NCBI GenBank assembly: GCA_943369525.1
Contig: CALRNL020000001.1
Span: 186,001-250,000 of the forward strand
Direction: 5' to 3'
DNA from: BAIKAL-G1 sp943369525
GTDB lineage: Bacteria > Cyanobacteriota > Cyanobacteriia > PCC-6307 > Cyanobiaceae
Length of the DNA stretch: 64,000 nt
Shown piece after piece: positions 9,028 to 16,446 of this stretch (position 1 is the first letter of the stretch; the number at the start of each line of letters is the position of its first letter). Both the position numbers and the translations under genes were made by a program. The notes under the pieces are model-generated. The model was given only the letters and a program-made list of their open reading frames with translations. It made no database searches and was not told the DNA's origin.

Positions 9028-10203
9028 ATGAGCCAAGCGTGCGTGCATGGGGCAGGTCCGAGCGGCTGCCTTACGGCCCTGGCCCTGGCCCAGGTGGGCT
9101 GGCAAGTGCACCTCTATGACCCGCAGGATGCCGTCGGTCTCCAACGGCGCCAACGGGCCTACGCCCTGACCCACTCCAGCTTTGGCCTCCTGGATCGCCT
9201 GGGGCTTTGGCAAGGCCTTTTGCCCCAGCTGGTGCCCTTTAGCAACCTGGAACTCTGGGATCAAGGCACGGGCCGCCAGTGCCACTTCAGTAACGCCGAC
9301 CTGGGCCAGGGGGGGCGTCGGGGCGGAGGCATCACCGGGGCAGGGGGCGATACCGTCGGCTGGATCGTCCAACACGGCCCCCTCATGGAGCTGTTGCTGC
9401 AGCAGCTCCAGGCCAGCAACCAGGTCTCCCTGCACCTAGGCCAGCCAGCCCCCCCTTCCGGGAGCGCCGCAATGGCTCACGCCGATCTGGTGGTGGCTGC
9501 TGATGGCAGCCAATCCGCGATCCGCCAGGCCGCTGACCTCGGCTGGCTAGAGCGCAGCTACGACCAGGGCTGTTTAACAGTGCAGGTGCGGCTTCGGGGA
9601 GCCAGGGCCCACCAGGCCTGGGAGCTGCTGCGCCCCGAGGGCCCCTTTGCGGTGCTGCCCCTAGGCGGCGATGCCTTCCAGCTGGTTTGGAGTGCCCCGG
9701 CGCGGCGACTGCGCCAGCTGGAAAGCCTCGATGGCGCCGCCTTCCTCGACCAACTCGCTGGCGCCCTGCCGGACCAGCTACAACCAGAAGCCCTGCTGGA
9801 CCAACCCCGGGCCTTTCCCGTAGCCCTGGGGCTGGCCTGGCCCCTGGCAAAGGGCGCCTTGGTGCTGGTGGGGGAGAGTGCCCACCGCTGCCATCCCGTC
9901 GGCGGCCAGGGGCTCAACCTGGGTTGGCGCGATGTGGCCTGCCTGCAGCAGTTGGCCGGCCGGGTCACGGCCGGGCGCCTGGCCCCGGAGCAGCTGGCGG
10001 CGGCCTACCAGTGGCGCCGCTGGCCCGACCTGGTGGCCACCTTGCTGGCTACCCACCTGCTGGTGCGGCTGTTTTCCAACCGCTCCCGCCTGCTGTTCCC
10101 GCTGCGGCGCCTGGCCCTCGACCTGCTGAATGGGGTTCCCCTGCTGCGGCGCCTGAGCCTGGCCGCCATGACCCTGGGCCCTTGCCGGCTGGGTCAACGA
10201 TGA
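9028..10203 (+). CDS. FAD-dependent monooxygenase, UbiH/Coq6 family
   Basis: Flavoprotein hydroxylase of the p-hydroxybenzoate hydroxylase superfamily. 391 residues. The N-terminal dinucleotide fold is VHGAGPSGCLTALALAQVG (residues 6-24) and the second FAD motif is VGESAHRCHPVGGQGLNLG, where family members usually have GDAAH or GDSAH; the GQGLN part is intact. A mid-protein DLVVAADGSQSAIR block matches the conserved DG motif. In bacteria this group hydroxylates ubiquinone precursors; in cyanobacteria the substrate is likely a quinone or related aromatic compound, but I cannot tell which. The open frame extends upstream to 8890 across the hli terminator, so I start at ATG 9028, the first Met before the nucleotide fold. 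Confidence 0.8.
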   Translation: MSQACVHGAGPSGCLTALALAQVGWQVHLYDPQDAVGLQRRQRAYALTHSSFGLLDRLGLWQGLLPQLVPFSNLELWDQGTGRQCHFSNADLGQGGRRGGGITGAGGDTVGWIVQHGPLMELLLQQLQASNQVSLHLGQPAPPSGSAAMAHADLVVAADGSQSAIRQAADLGWLERSYDQGCLTVQVRLRGARAHQAWELLRPEGPFAVLPLGGDAFQLVWSAPARRLRQLESLDGAAFLDQLAGALPDQLQPEALLDQPRAFPVALGLAWPLAKGALVLVGESAHRCHPVGGQGLNLGWRDVACLQQLAGRVTAGRLAPEQLAAAYQWRRWPDLVATLLATHLLVRLFSNRSRLLFPLRRLALDLLNGVPLLRRLSLAAMTLGPCRLGQR

Positions 10204-10216
10204 CCACCATGGCGCC

Positions 10217-10453
10217 ATGGTGTTCCCAACCTCGCCCCAGCCCCTGCCCGCCAGTGAATTGGTGCGCTACCTACGTCAAGACCTGGGCCTGAGCGAAAAC
10301 GCCCTCAACCTGGGACTCAAGCAGGCCCAGCTGGAACAGGCCCCCCTGCCGGTAGTGCTTTGGCGCTTTGGGCTAATCAGCCTGGAGCAGCTCGACCAGG
10401 TGCTCGCCTGGCAGGACAGCCAACCTTGGGGAATGGGGATCAGGAATAGATGA
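10217..10453 (+). CDS. DUF2949-type small protein
   Basis: A 78-residue soluble protein of a family known almost only from cyanobacteria. It begins with a Pro-rich stretch, then SELVRYLRQDLGLSENALNL and LWRFGLISLEQLDQVLAW, two helical segments with a conserved Trp-rich end (WQDSQPWG). Its role is unknown. It starts 13 bp after the monooxygenase stop codon, so the two are likely co-transcribed. Its 3' end overlaps the end of apt on the other strand by 14 bp. Confidence 0.75.
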   Translation: MVFPTSPQPLPASELVRYLRQDLGLSENALNLGLKQAQLEQAPLPVVLWRFGLISLEQLDQVLAWQDSQPWGMGIRNR

Positions 10454-10967
10454 TCAGGGACTCGACCGGCACGTCAGCCGGCAGCTTGGCGCGACCACCA
10501 AGGTCCGCAAGCTCGGCCACGAAGGCAAAGCCGCAGAGGTCTCCGCCCACCAGTTGCACCAACTGGGAGCAGGCACTGGCGGTGCCGCCGGTGGCCAGCA
10601 GATCGTCCACAATCAACACCCGGGGGGCCGTTTCAAAGCCATCGGCCAGGATCTCAAGCCGGTCCGTGCCGTATTCAAGGCTGTAATCGATGCCATGGAC
10701 CACCCCTGGCAACTTGCCGGGTTTGCGCACAGGCGTGAAGCCCAAGCCCCGGTCCGTGGCCAGGGCGGTGCCAACGATGAATCCCCGCGATTCAATGCCG
10801 ACGATCAGATCTGGCTGCAGGCGATCGCAGATCACCGCCAATTGACGCACCACTTCCTGCCAGGCACTGGCCTGACGCATCAAGGGAGTGAGGTCGCGGA
10901 ACAGGATTCCTGGCTTGGGAAAGTCAGGAACATCCCGCACCAGCTGGCGCAGATCAATGGCAGACAT
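10440..10967 (-). CDS. apt: Adenine phosphoribosyltransferase
   Basis: Purine salvage enzyme that joins adenine and PRPP to give AMP and pyrophosphate. 175 residues, the usual length. The PRPP-binding motif VLIVDDLLATGGTASA (about residues 116-131) is complete; other family blocks are FRDLTPLM near residue 24 and IVGIESRGFIVGTALA (about 55-70). The ATG at 10967 gives the expected N-terminus (MSAIDLRQLVRDVPDFPKPG). It converges with the DUF2949 gene. Confidence 0.95.
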   Translation of the reverse strand: MSAIDLRQLVRDVPDFPKPGILFRDLTPLMRQASAWQEVVRQLAVICDRLQPDLIVGIESRGFIVGTALATDRGLGFTPVRKPGKLPGVVHGIDYSLEYGTDRLEILADGFETAPRVLIVDDLLATGGTASACSQLVQLVGGDLCGFAFVAELADLGGRAKLPADVPVESLIIYS

Positions 10968-11058
10968 GGTGAAAAAAGTTCGTCAAGGGCCCTGGGCTGG
11001 TCGTGGCAGCGACCCCCCCGGATGGCGGATTGGCTCGGGCACTGGCAGTATCGCAGCC

Positions 11059-11601
11059 ATGCCCGACGTTTCTACCGCCTTGAGCCGCCCCACCCCCCTG
11101 CCCAGGCGGGGATTGGAACGCCTCGATCTGATGTTGCTTTGCGCGGAGGCCCTCGACCTCAATGGCGGCGAAGCCATGGTTTGGATGAGTGAGCAGTTGG
11201 GCTACCAAAGCCTGTTCGCCAACAGGGTCGAACTCTGGAAGCGCCGCTGCCACAACCCCCTGCGCCGCACCACCCGTCGGGGCCAGCTCCAGGTTCAGGA
11301 CACCGATGCCCTGATCCGAATCCTGAGCGCCATGGCCGACCGGCTCTACCCGATGCTGCGCCAACTGCTCTCCGCGGCCGAGCCAGCGTCGGTGAGCGAG
11401 CAGCGCTGGGGCCTATTCCGCTCGCGGCTGCGGGAGCTGATCGAGGAACGGTTGAACCTGCGCCGGGTCGGCGTGCGCAAGCTGCTAGATCCGATTGAAG
11501 GGTCCCTGCTCTGTCACCAACTAATCCTGGGCCTGGCCCTCAGTGCCGGCAGCGGTGGGGTCGAACGGCTCAAGGCCAGCCTCCTAGATCCCGAACCCTG
11601 A
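11059..11601 (+). CDS. DUF3038-type protein
   Basis: A 180-residue soluble, Arg/Leu-rich, helical protein I assign to the cyanobacterial DUF3038 family from its overall pattern (RGLERLDLMLLCAEALDLNG and the ERLNLRRVGVRKLLDP block). Function is unknown. ATG 11059 is chosen since longer in-frame starts overlap apt. It is followed after 79 bp by the DUF4335 gene, its usual neighbour in cyanobacteria, suggesting the two act together. Confidence 0.75.
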   Translation: MPDVSTALSRPTPLPRRGLERLDLMLLCAEALDLNGGEAMVWMSEQLGYQSLFANRVELWKRRCHNPLRRTTRRGQLQVQDTDALIRILSAMADRLYPMLRQLLSAAEPASVSEQRWGLFRSRLRELIEERLNLRRVGVRKLLDPIEGSLLCHQLILGLALSAGSGGVERLKASLLDPEP

Positions 11602-11680
11602 TCCCCGGGGCCAGGGGTGGAACCTGGAACCACCGTCGCCCCAAACCCGATCCGCCCAATCCCCTCCCCAGCTGCCGACC

Positions 11681-12448
11681 GTGATCAAGCTCAGCCACCG
11701 CTACGAACAGATCAGTTGTCGCCTCACGGTGGAGGGGCTACCCGATGTGTCCACGGGCCAGGGCAGCCAGGCGATCGGCATCCTCACCAATTGGAGCCTG
11801 GCCCTGGCCGGCCACACCGAGCTGGAGGGCAAACGGGACCACCTCGAAGCCCTGTTGCGGGTGGTCGCCCCCTATGCCCGCCACCTCATCAGCGCTGCGC
11901 CGAGGGCCTTCGGCGATCCCGACTCCCCGGTAGCAATCCATCCCGATGGGACCCGCCACAGGCTGGAGCTGCGCAGTAGTCAACCCAACACGCCGCCCCT
12001 AACCCTGCACCTGGATGACGCCGAACTGGCCGACCTGGTGCGCTGCCTAGACCAGCTGCTACTGGATGCACGCCTCCAGCTGAACCTTCAGGTCCCGCTA
12101 CCGCAACCGCTGCGGCGCAGCGAACTACGCAAGCGGGTGCCCCTGGCACGTCGTCTCGCCGCCCCCGTTTGCGGCATGGCAGCCCTGGGCCTTGTGGGCA
12201 CCCTCTCCTGGCTGGTGCCGACCCCTAAACCCGGCAGTTTCAGCCCATCCCAGGCCAAGGGAACCACCCCCACAGCGGCACCGGGCAAGACAGCTGCCAC
12301 TGGTAAACCATTGGCTCCTGCTAGGCCAGGGGCCCCTGAAAAGGCAGCGGCAACGAGTCCGGCGGGGAGCCTGGCACCAGCCCCCCCGCAGGCCACCACC
12401 AGTCAGGCGGCAGATGGCCCCTCCGGCCCAAGCCAGACCCCCCGTTGA
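11681..12448 (+). CDS. DUF4335-type protein with one membrane helix
   Basis: 255 residues from a GTG start. The first 150 residues form a soluble domain (IKLSHRYEQISCRLTVEGLP at the start) that I assign to DUF4335. One transmembrane helix follows (about residues 163-184, VCGMAALGLVGTLSWLVP), then a low-complexity tail of Pro, Ala, Thr and Ser of about 70 residues that is probably disordered. Role unknown; it pairs with the DUF3038 gene just upstream. The tail is the kind of sequence that drifts quickly in GC-rich genomes. Confidence 0.7.
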   Translation: MIKLSHRYEQISCRLTVEGLPDVSTGQGSQAIGILTNWSLALAGHTELEGKRDHLEALLRVVAPYARHLISAAPRAFGDPDSPVAIHPDGTRHRLELRSSQPNTPPLTLHLDDAELADLVRCLDQLLLDARLQLNLQVPLPQPLRRSELRKRVPLARRLAAPVCGMAALGLVGTLSWLVPTPKPGSFSPSQAKGTTPTAAPGKTAATGKPLAPARPGAPEKAAATSPAGSLAPAPPQATTSQAADGPSGPSQTPR

Positions 12449-12600
12449 CGCAGGAGCTGCAATCGCCACACTGGAACAACCAGTCAGCTCGCCAGCCCCC
12501 CTGCAGCTGGGCCGCAGCCCAGGCCCCTGCCTCCAGCCCCGATCAGAGGGGCTTTCCCATCCTGGGCTCCCTGGCCCACCTTGCCCCCGGCCCTAAAGCG

Positions 12601-12852
12601 ATGTCAATCCAAATGAGCTGGCCCGAATGTCGCCGCCGTGTCACCCGCCTGGGGGCCTCCCTTGATGTGGTGGTGCGCAGTGATCCGGAAGTCTGCGGCC
12701 TGAGTGGTGATACCTTTCGCCTCTCCCTGCACCATGGCGGCCATGGCGATTGCACCGTGGGGGACCTGTCCCTGGTCGATTGCCCCAACGAACTGGTGTT
12801 GATTGAGTTTGAGCGCTGGATGCGCGGCGCCGGCCACAGCATCAGCCCATGA
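12601..12852 (+). CDS. Small conserved-looking protein, unknown
   Basis: 83-residue soluble protein (MSIQMSWPECRRRVTRLGAS...), with a compact alpha/beta look and two Cys. The frame is open upstream to 12445 but that part is low-complexity and overlaps the DUF4335 end, so ATG 12601 (or ATG 12613) is the likely start. Its stop overlaps the next start by 4 bp (ATGA), which argues that both are translated. I do not recognise a family. Confidence 0.6.
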   Translation: MSIQMSWPECRRRVTRLGASLDVVVRSDPEVCGLSGDTFRLSLHHGGHGDCTVGDLSLVDCPNELVLIEFERWMRGAGHSISP

Positions 12853-13241
12853 GCCGAGCGCCGAAACGACCAGCCCTATTGCGCCCTAGCCGCCGCAGCC
12901 AGATTGGGCCCCATGGGGCCAAGCGCAAGCGACCGCCAGCCCGGATTCGCCAATTGGCCGAAGCCCTTATGTTGCTTGCTGGCGGGGTCGGGCTGCTGCT
13001 AGCCCTCATGCGATTGCCTGAGCGCCTCGACACCCTGCTGCTCGTCAGCAATGCGATTGCCAACCTGATCGGCGGCCTTACAAAACTGGGGCTAGGCCTG
13101 CTGCAGTTGCTGGGAGTGGTGCTGCTGTTGGCGGTGGTGCTACTGGCCTTGGCTTGCCTCGCTGGTGGGCTTGTTCGCCTGGTTCGGACCGTGCTCAGGC
13201 CCAAACCCACCGCCAAGCCCAGCCATCGGCAGGGCCCCTAG
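12849..13241 (+). CDS. Small membrane protein, unknown
   Basis: 130 residues. A strongly basic N-terminus (about 35 residues, rich in Arg, Lys and Pro) is followed by hydrophobic segments near residues 38-58 and 80-118 (LGLGLLQLLGVVLLLAVVLL), and a basic tail. That is two or three membrane helices. It is translationally coupled to the 83-residue gene by an ATGA overlap. No family recognised; nothing in the sequence shows a catalytic role. Confidence 0.55.
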   Translation: MSRAPKRPALLRPSRRSQIGPHGAKRKRPPARIRQLAEALMLLAGGVGLLLALMRLPERLDTLLLVSNAIANLIGGLTKLGLGLLQLLGVVLLLAVVLLALACLAGGLVRLVRTVLRPKPTAKPSHRQGP

Positions 13242-13346
13242 CCCAAACCTGGCCCGCCCCATAAAGCTCTGAGCTGTTTTTGCCAACAGTCAGGGAATTG
13301 GATTTAAAACGAGTGACGCCCCAAGCCATGGCGAACGGAGTTGGGA

Positions 13347-14285
13347 ATGGCAAAAAACCAGCGCAAGCCCAAGCAGAGCCCCGATGCGAAGCGCGTCCCC
13401 AGGCCCGGGATCAGCGATCACTACTACCCCTCAACCCAGCTCGATGATCTAGCCAACCTTCAGGATCCCAACCGGGGGAACCCGGCCGACCCCAAGGTCA
13501 ACCTAGGCCAGCTAGATCGTCCTTTCTATGAAAAGGAGTTGATGCATCTCCAACAAGAACTCGTCAAGATGCAGTACTGGGTTAAGGCGGAAGGGTTCCG
13601 CCTGGTAGTGGTTTTTGAAGGCAGGGATGCGGCGGGCAAGGGGGGCACGATCAAGCGCATCACCGAACCCTTGAATCCCCGCGGCTGCAGGGTTGTGGCC
13701 CTGGGCAAACCCTCCGATTTACAGCGTACCCAATGGTATTTTCAACGCTATGTGGAACATTTTCCAACGGCCGGTGAAATCGTGATTTTCGATCGCAGTT
13801 GGTACAACCGGGCCGGCGTGGAGCGGGTGATGGGCTTCTGTACGGCGGCGGAATTACAGGAATTCCAGCAATCCTGCCCGGAATTTGAAAGGATGCTGGT
13901 GCGAAGCGGCATCATGTTTTTGAAATACTGGTTTTCGGTCAGCGATGAGGAACAGGAGGCTCGCTTTAAATCACGCCTTGAAGATGGCACAAGGCGCTGG
14001 AAATTAAGTGAAATGGATCTGCAATCCAGGGATCACTGGGAAGATTTCTCCCGTGCTAAAGATGAAATGTTTGCCCATACCAATATTCCCGAGGCCCCCT
14101 GGTTCACGGTGGATGCGGATGACAAGCGGCGCGCCCGTCTGAATTGTCTTCGCCACCTACTCAGTAAAATCCCATACCACGACATGACACCGCCCGCCCT
14201 GAAGTTAACGCCGCGCAAACCGGCCAAGGGCTACAAACGACCACCCATTAATGAGCAGTTCTTCGTGCCCAACGCCTACCCCTAG
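13347..14285 (+). CDS. ppk2: Polyphosphate kinase 2
   Basis: Cytoplasmic PPK2-family enzyme that transfers phosphate between polyphosphate and nucleotides, most likely using polyP to make nucleoside triphosphates or the reverse. 312 residues from ATG 13347; a TTG six bases earlier is also possible. The P-loop is VVVFEGRDAAGKGGTIKRI (about residues 90-108), Walker B is IVIFDRSWYNRAGVERV (about 148-164), and the lid block follows (RFKSRLEDGTRRWKLSEMD). A single PPK2 domain of this length fits class I. A basic N-terminal stretch of about 20 residues precedes the domain. Local base use is a little lower in GC than in the flanking genes. Confidence 0.93.
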   Translation: MAKNQRKPKQSPDAKRVPRPGISDHYYPSTQLDDLANLQDPNRGNPADPKVNLGQLDRPFYEKELMHLQQELVKMQYWVKAEGFRLVVVFEGRDAAGKGGTIKRITEPLNPRGCRVVALGKPSDLQRTQWYFQRYVEHFPTAGEIVIFDRSWYNRAGVERVMGFCTAAELQEFQQSCPEFERMLVRSGIMFLKYWFSVSDEEQEARFKSRLEDGTRRWKLSEMDLQSRDHWEDFSRAKDEMFAHTNIPEAPWFTVDADDKRRARLNCLRHLLSKIPYHDMTPPALKLTPRKPAKGYKRPPINEQFFVPNAYP

Positions 14286-14323
14286 GCAGGTCAGGCGGGA
14301 TCGGCCAGGTCAAGCTGGTTTGG

Positions 14324-14437
14324 TTAGTGGTGCAGTTGCTGGAACCAGAAACCCGCCAGCTGCCAGCTGCTGAACAGGAAGATCCCTAAAAAGAGCCAAT
14401 TCAGCCAGGGCGGCCTTTGGTTGTTATCGAAGTTCAT
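14324..14437 (-). CDS. 37-residue single-helix membrane protein behind mntH
   Basis: Short open frame reading MNFDNNQRPPWLNWLFLGIF and continuing LFSSWQLAGFWFQQLHH before a TAA. A polar, Pro-containing N-terminus leads into one Trp/Phe-rich transmembrane helix. It starts 10 bp after the mntH stop codon on the same strand, so it would be on the same transcript. The ribosome binding site is weak, which fits translational coupling. I do not recognise a family; small single-helix proteins of this size in cyanobacteria include photosystem and transporter subunits. The amino acid make-up looks like a real membrane peptide, not chance. Confidence 0.55.
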   Translation of the reverse strand: MNFDNNQRPPWLNWLFLGIFLFSSWQLAGFWFQQLHH

Positions 14438-14447
14438 GGGAGACAGA

Positions 14448-15764
14448 TTAGAACCGCAAGCTGCCCGCCAGGGAGATCAGCAGCGACAGGTTGATCGTCA
14501 CGATCGTACCGATGCATAGCCAACTCAACAGTTGCAGCGCCAAGGGCGAGCGCAGGTTGCCCATGGCCCGCGCCTGGCCGCAGAACCAGACCAGGGGCAC
14601 GGCCGCGAAGGGAAGTTGCAGACTAAGCACCACCTGGGACAGAACTAGGAGCTGGTTGGTGGCCCCCTCTCCCAGCAGCAGCACGGTGGCCATGGCCGGG
14701 ATGAGGGCCATACCCCGGGTCAGGAGGCGCCGCTGCCAGAGGGGCAGGCGCAGATCCAGAAACCCTTCCATCACCACCTGACCGGCCAGGGTGCCCGTAA
14801 TCGTGGAGCTCTGGCCCGCCGCCAGCAGGGCCACGCCGAAGGCCAGACTGGCCAGGGAGGTCCCCAGCATGGGCGTGAGTAGCTGGTAAGCCTGGCCCAG
14901 GTCGGTGACCAAAGGCAGGCCCCGGCCATAGAAAGCGCCCCCCGCCAACACCAGAATTGACGCATTGACCAAAAAGGCTATGGCCAAGGCAATCGCCATG
15001 TCGGCCGTCGCCAGGCGCAGGGCCCAATGGCGAGCCTTGGGATGCTCTGGCCACTGGCGGGTCTTCACCAGGGAGGAGTGGAGATAGAGGTTGTGGGGCA
15101 TCACCGTGGCCCCGAGGATTCCCGCCGCCAAATAGAGCTGTTGGTGATTGCCCATGGATAGGAGATTGGGCACGAAGCCATGGGCCACCGCGACCCAATC
15201 GGGCTTCAGCAAGACCAACTCAACGACGAAACAGGCACCGATCAGGGCCACCATGGCGATCACCAGGGCTTCGAGGCGGCGTAGGCCCTGGTGCTGTAGG
15301 GCAAGGAGCAACAGGGTGTCCGCAGCAGTCAGGCTCACCCCCCAGGCCAGGGGCAGGCCAAACAGCAATTTCAAGGCGATGGCACTGCCGACCAGTTCGG
15401 CAAGGTCGGTAGCAATCATCGCCACCTCGGCTAGGAGCCAGAGGGGCAGGGTCCAGGCAGGTGGCAACATCTTGCGACAGGCCTGGGCCAGATCCAGGCC
15501 CGTGGCGATGCCCAAGCGGCAACAGAGCGACTGCAACACCATCGCCATGGCGCTGGAGAGGGCCACCACCCACAGCAGGGCATAACCGCTGGTGGAACCA
15601 GCCGCCAGATCCGTGGCCCAGTTGCCCGGATCCATGTAGCCCACGGCCACCAGGTAGGCGGGTCCCAGCACCTTTGCAAAGGTGGCCACTCCTGGGGGGC
15701 CAGGGGGAATTTTTACAGACGCCGCCATCCCCAGCCACGAATCTGGCCCCATCCTGCCAGCCAT
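14448..15764 (-). CDS. mntH: NRAMP-family divalent metal transporter
   Basis: Proton-coupled importer of Mn2+ (and often Fe2+) in the cytoplasmic membrane; manganese is needed for the oxygen-evolving complex. 438 residues with about 11 hydrophobic segments. The metal-binding signature in helix 1 is DPGNWATD (about residues 46-53) and the second in helix 6 is MPHNLYLHS (about 221-229), the two hallmark NRAMP sites. Length is normal. The likely start is 15764, with MAASVK (15728) an alternative. A small membrane ORF lies immediately downstream. Confidence 0.92.
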   Translation of the reverse strand: MAGRMGPDSWLGMAASVKIPPGPPGVATFAKVLGPAYLVAVGYMDPGNWATDLAAGSTSGYALLWVVALSSAMAMVLQSLCCRLGIATGLDLAQACRKMLPPAWTLPLWLLAEVAMIATDLAELVGSAIALKLLFGLPLAWGVSLTAADTLLLLALQHQGLRRLEALVIAMVALIGACFVVELVLLKPDWVAVAHGFVPNLLSMGNHQQLYLAAGILGATVMPHNLYLHSSLVKTRQWPEHPKARHWALRLATADMAIALAIAFLVNASILVLAGGAFYGRGLPLVTDLGQAYQLLTPMLGTSLASLAFGVALLAAGQSSTITGTLAGQVVMEGFLDLRLPLWQRRLLTRGMALIPAMATVLLLGEGATNQLLVLSQVVLSLQLPFAAVPLVWFCGQARAMGNLRSPLALQLLSWLCIGTIVTINLSLLISLAGSLRF

Positions 15765-16057
15765 CGAAAAGGGAGCTGGCCCGGCGTGCCAGAGAGGAAC
15801 CGAGCGATGGCAGCAACCAGTCAGCCTGGTCCCATCCCGCAGTCGCCAGGCCCTGGGGCTCGTCTGCCAAATCGCTTGTCTGGCCAGTTCGACCGGGTTT
15901 GGCCTGCCTTGCTTTGTAGCCTCCCCTGCTGATGGCTTCAGCCCTGCGGAGCGAGTCAGCCCTGGGGGTTCTCCTAGGGCTGACTGGCTGGCTAGGGGTT
16001 CGAGATCGTTTGGGACCTTGCCCTAGCGACGCTAGAGTTCAGCCAAGGGGCCCACCG

Positions 16058-16267
16058 TCAATGCAAGACGGGCTCGGCCATGGTGGTTACCGGCCGATGG
16101 GTGCGCCGCAGGTCATGGAGGCCTTCGAGCTGGTTGTACACAGACACCAACTGACGGCGGATGTGGTCCGTGTTCTCCAGTCGGTCAAGATTGAGCAGAA
16201 CGGCCTCGATCTGGGCCTTGCTGTCAATCAGCAAACGGCACTCGCTGGATCCGGGTTCGTAGCCCAT
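16058..16267 (-). CDS. Small helical protein, unknown
   Basis: 69 residues, starting MGYEPGSSECRLLIDSKAQI. The central part (AQIEAVLLNLDRLENTDHIRRQLVSVYNQLEGLHDL, seen in two helices) has a good heptad-like pattern and charge balance typical of real small proteins. It lies downstream of UPF0182 on the same strand after 180 bp. Function unknown. Confidence 0.55.
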   Translation of the reverse strand: MGYEPGSSECRLLIDSKAQIEAVLLNLDRLENTDHIRRQLVSVYNQLEGLHDLRRTHRPVTTMAEPVLH

Positions 16268-16446
16268 GGATTAGGTGCTCTAGAACATGAGACTCTGCCA
16301 TCAAAGGCCGCTTGGCTGGGGAGCGTGGTCAAAACGGATGCAGTTCTGCAGCACCAAGGCCAACCAAACCATCCCGATCAAGTCGACTTGGATTCACGCC
16401 TGGGCCAGGTCCGGTACGGTGGTGGTTCAGCCCCCTCAAGGACCGA

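Noticed and set aside
16301..16381. 26-residue hydrophobic minus-strand frame (MIGMVWLALVLQNC...) between UPF0182 and the 69-residue gene
   Set aside because: Could be a tiny membrane protein, but it needs a TTG start, has no clear ribosome site and matches no small photosystem subunit I know.
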